24,624 nucleotides of DNA. Source: an uncultured Lachnospiraceae bacterium. Its GTDB lineage: Bacteria > Bacillota > Clostridia > Lachnospirales > Lachnospiraceae. The DNA is taken from the NCBI GenBank assembly GCA_934418125.1, contig CAKRWT010000037.1, positions 1-24,624 on the forward strand, read 5' to 3'. Made by a program: the position numbers and the translations under genes. Shown in pieces: positions 23,174-24,624 of this stretch. Within the stretch, counting starts at the first letter, position 1. Each line of letters opens with the position of its first letter. The notes under the pieces were generated by a model. The model made no database searches and was not told where the DNA came from. It worked only from the letters and a program-made list of their open reading frames with translations.

Positions 23174-23179
23174 TATAAT
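23174..23179 (+). promoter_or_regulatory. -10 box of the kdpDE-like promoter
   Basis: A consensus TATAAT at 23174-23179 has no good -35 box at 16-18 bases upstream (sequence TTTCCT or ATTTCC). This is what one expects for an activator-dependent promoter. Confidence 0.55.
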
Positions 23180-23216
23180 AATGGTAGGAAAAATATGAGC
23201 AGAAGTGAGGATGAGC

Positions 23217-24317
23217 ATGAAACGAAGTAAAAGAAAACAGTCGGCCGGCAAACAGAAGAAAGAGATAGTTATTTCTGTGTTTATAACGCTAGCCTGTCTG
23301 CTGGTAGCAACCTTGCTGGCTTTTGGACTTTTTGCACTGGTACCGAATAACAGTGCGAATATTGCTTTGGTGTACATTCTGGCACTGATTCTGATTGTGC
23401 GTCTGACGAAAGGTTATTTTTATGGACTTTCCGCATCGATTGTGGCGGTTATCTGTGTCAATTACCTTTTTACTTACCCGTATTTTGCATTGAATTTTAC
23501 ACTGACCGGTTACCCGATTACTTTTATTGAAATGCTTTCGGTAACACTTTTGATTAGTACCATGACCGTGAATATGAAACAGCAGGCAAAGATTATTGTG
23601 GAGCGGGACAGAATGCTGGCAGAAGCAGAAAAGGAGAAGATGCGTGCCAATCTGCTGCGTGCGATTTCCCATGATTTACGGACTCCCCTGACCAGTATTC
23701 TGGGTTCCAGTGCTTCTTACCTGGAGAATCAGGACGTGCTATCCGAAGAAGAGAAAAATGATATGATACAACAGGTGCAGGAGGATGCCACCTGGCTATT
23801 GAATATGGTGGAAAATCTGCTTACGGTAACCCGCATTTATAATCAAGAGGCAAAGGTCAAAAAGACAGAGGAACCGGTAGAAGAGATCGTGGCAGCAGCG
23901 ATTCAGCGGATTAAGAAACGGCTGCCGGAGGCACAGATTGAGGTAAATGTGCCAGAAACCTTTCTGATGATACCGATGGACGGAATTTTGATAGAGCAGG
24001 TGTTAATTAACCTGTTGGAAAATGCGATTGTACATGCCAAGAGTACAGCACCTATCCAGTGTTTTGTAAAAGACCACCCGGATATGGTGTCATTCCATGT
24101 GCGGGATTATGGTGTAGGCATTTCCCAGGACCGATTGCAGACGATTTTCGATGGCATGCCGTATCATGGCAATGAACAGTCGGATTCCAATAAGGGAATC
24201 GGCATCGGCTTGTCTATCTGTAAGACAATTGTAAATGCCCATGATGGCATTATCGACGTGTGCAACCATGAAAAAGGCTCGGAATTTTACTTTACCATAC
24301 CGAAAGGAAATCAATAA
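23217..24317 (+). CDS. KdpD-type sensor histidine kinase lacking the N-terminal sensor module
   Basis: A 366-residue membrane histidine kinase. Four transmembrane segments (about residues 16-110) form the DUF4118 domain of KdpD, followed by a HisKA domain with phosphoacceptor His152 (AISHDLRTP) and a HATPase with the N box (INLLENAIVHA), G1 (RDYGVGIS) and G2 (KGIGIGLSICK). The full-length KdpD of E. coli has about 890 residues; its N-terminal KdpD and Usp domains, which sense K+ or c-di-AMP in other species, are absent here. GAGG (23207-23210) lies 6 bases before ATG 23217; GTG 23205 and ATG 23211 are in-frame alternatives. A KdpE-like regulator follows by 33 bases. Confidence 0.92.
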   Translation: MKRSKRKQSAGKQKKEIVISVFITLACLLVATLLAFGLFALVPNNSANIALVYILALILIVRLTKGYFYGLSASIVAVICVNYLFTYPYFALNFTLTGYPITFIEMLSVTLLISTMTVNMKQQAKIIVERDRMLAEAEKEKMRANLLRAISHDLRTPLTSILGSSASYLENQDVLSEEEKNDMIQQVQEDATWLLNMVENLLTVTRIYNQEAKVKKTEEPVEEIVAAAIQRIKKRLPEAQIEVNVPETFLMIPMDGILIEQVLINLLENAIVHAKSTAPIQCFVKDHPDMVSFHVRDYGVGISQDRLQTIFDGMPYHGNEQSDSNKGIGIGLSICKTIVNAHDGIIDVCNHEKGSEFYFTIPKGNQ

Positions 24318-24350
24318 TGGCGATAAAGCTGTGAGAAAGGGAGAACGACC

Positions 24351-24624
24351 ATGATTCGGAAACAGATTCTTCTCATTGAGGATGAACGGAATATCTGTAA
24401 TTTTATAGCGACAACATTGCGGGCGCAGGCGTATAAGGTGGACTTTGCACAGACGGCACAGAACGGGCTGAATCTGGCAGCCTCTTTGTGCCCTGATTTG
24501 ATTTTACTGGATTTGGGACTGCCGGATATGGATGGCATGGAGGTTATCCGACAGATTCGGGGATGGACGAACATTCCCATTATTATCATTTCAGCCAGAA
24601 CCCAGGAAAAGGAAAAGGTAGAGG
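24351..24624 (+). CDS. kdpE: KdpE-type response regulator (partial, cut by window end)
   Basis: The first 91 codons of a response regulator receiver domain. The acidic pocket is Glu10-Asp11, the phosphoacceptor is Asp54 in LILLDLGLPD, and Ser81 occupies the conserved Thr/Ser switch position in IIISAR. The DLGLPDMDGMEVIRQIR and IPIIIISART segments resemble KdpE closely, so an OmpR-type DNA-binding domain is expected beyond the window. AAAGGGAG precedes the ATG. It forms a two-component system with the kinase before it. In known systems KdpE activates kdpFABC; no kdpABC genes are in this window. Confidence 0.9.
   Translation, partial: MIRKQILLIEDERNICNFIATTLRAQAYKVDFAQTAQNGLNLAASLCPDLILLDLGLPDMDGMEVIRQIRGWTNIPIIIISARTQEKEKVE

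Overview
The window reads as a stretch of chromosome from a low-to-moderate G+C Gram-positive anaerobe, most probably a gut Lachnospiraceae (Blautia-like). This is inferred from the T-box leader, strong AGGAGG-type ribosome sites, a LacLM-type split beta-galactosidase, QueH instead of QueG, type III pantothenate kinase, an ECF-type vitamin S component and a DUF6512 membrane protein. It is mostly housekeeping metabolism with small regulatory and repeat-rich intergenic regions. There is no prophage, transposase gene, CRISPR array or rRNA.

Layout. (1) 1-1610, minus strand: a solitary trpD behind a complete tryptophan T-box leader with its own promoter and terminator. (2) 1678-4724: lacL and lacM, overlapping genes for a two-subunit GH2 beta-galactosidase. 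An AraC C-terminal remnant and an A+T-rich HAD phosphatase follow. (3) 6072-7277: a membrane zinc-ribbon protein with a long Thr/Ala/Asp linker, closed by a strong terminator. (4) 7453-14577: carA-carB (carbamoyl phosphate synthesis), queH (queuosine) and argS (arginyl-tRNA synthetase). (5) 14643-14915: tRNA-Val and tRNA-Met with a strong promoter and a terminator, then a short orphan transcription unit (14954-15143). (6) Minus strand: a DUF6512 membrane protein and purC. (7) 16846-22753: a probable operon panT-like ECF S component, coaX, coaBC, MATE exporter, ispF and a 47-codon membrane protein. The first three genes take up pantothenate and convert it towards CoA. The MATE-ispF gap holds an ordered array of hairpin repeats. 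(8) 22794-24624: two 29-codon membrane miniproteins on the minus strand, facing a short KdpD-type sensor kinase and the start of a KdpE-type response regulator.

The most unusual items are the palindrome array at 21290-21734 (unit order A-B-C-A, duplicated at a 238 bp period), which shares its stem arms with a lone hairpin between panT and coaX; the pair of 29-residue membrane peptides next to kdpDE; the promoter-to-terminator unit at 14954-15143; and a hairpin-rich block between the trp T-box terminator and trpD. All calls come from reading the sequence. No database or folding program was used.
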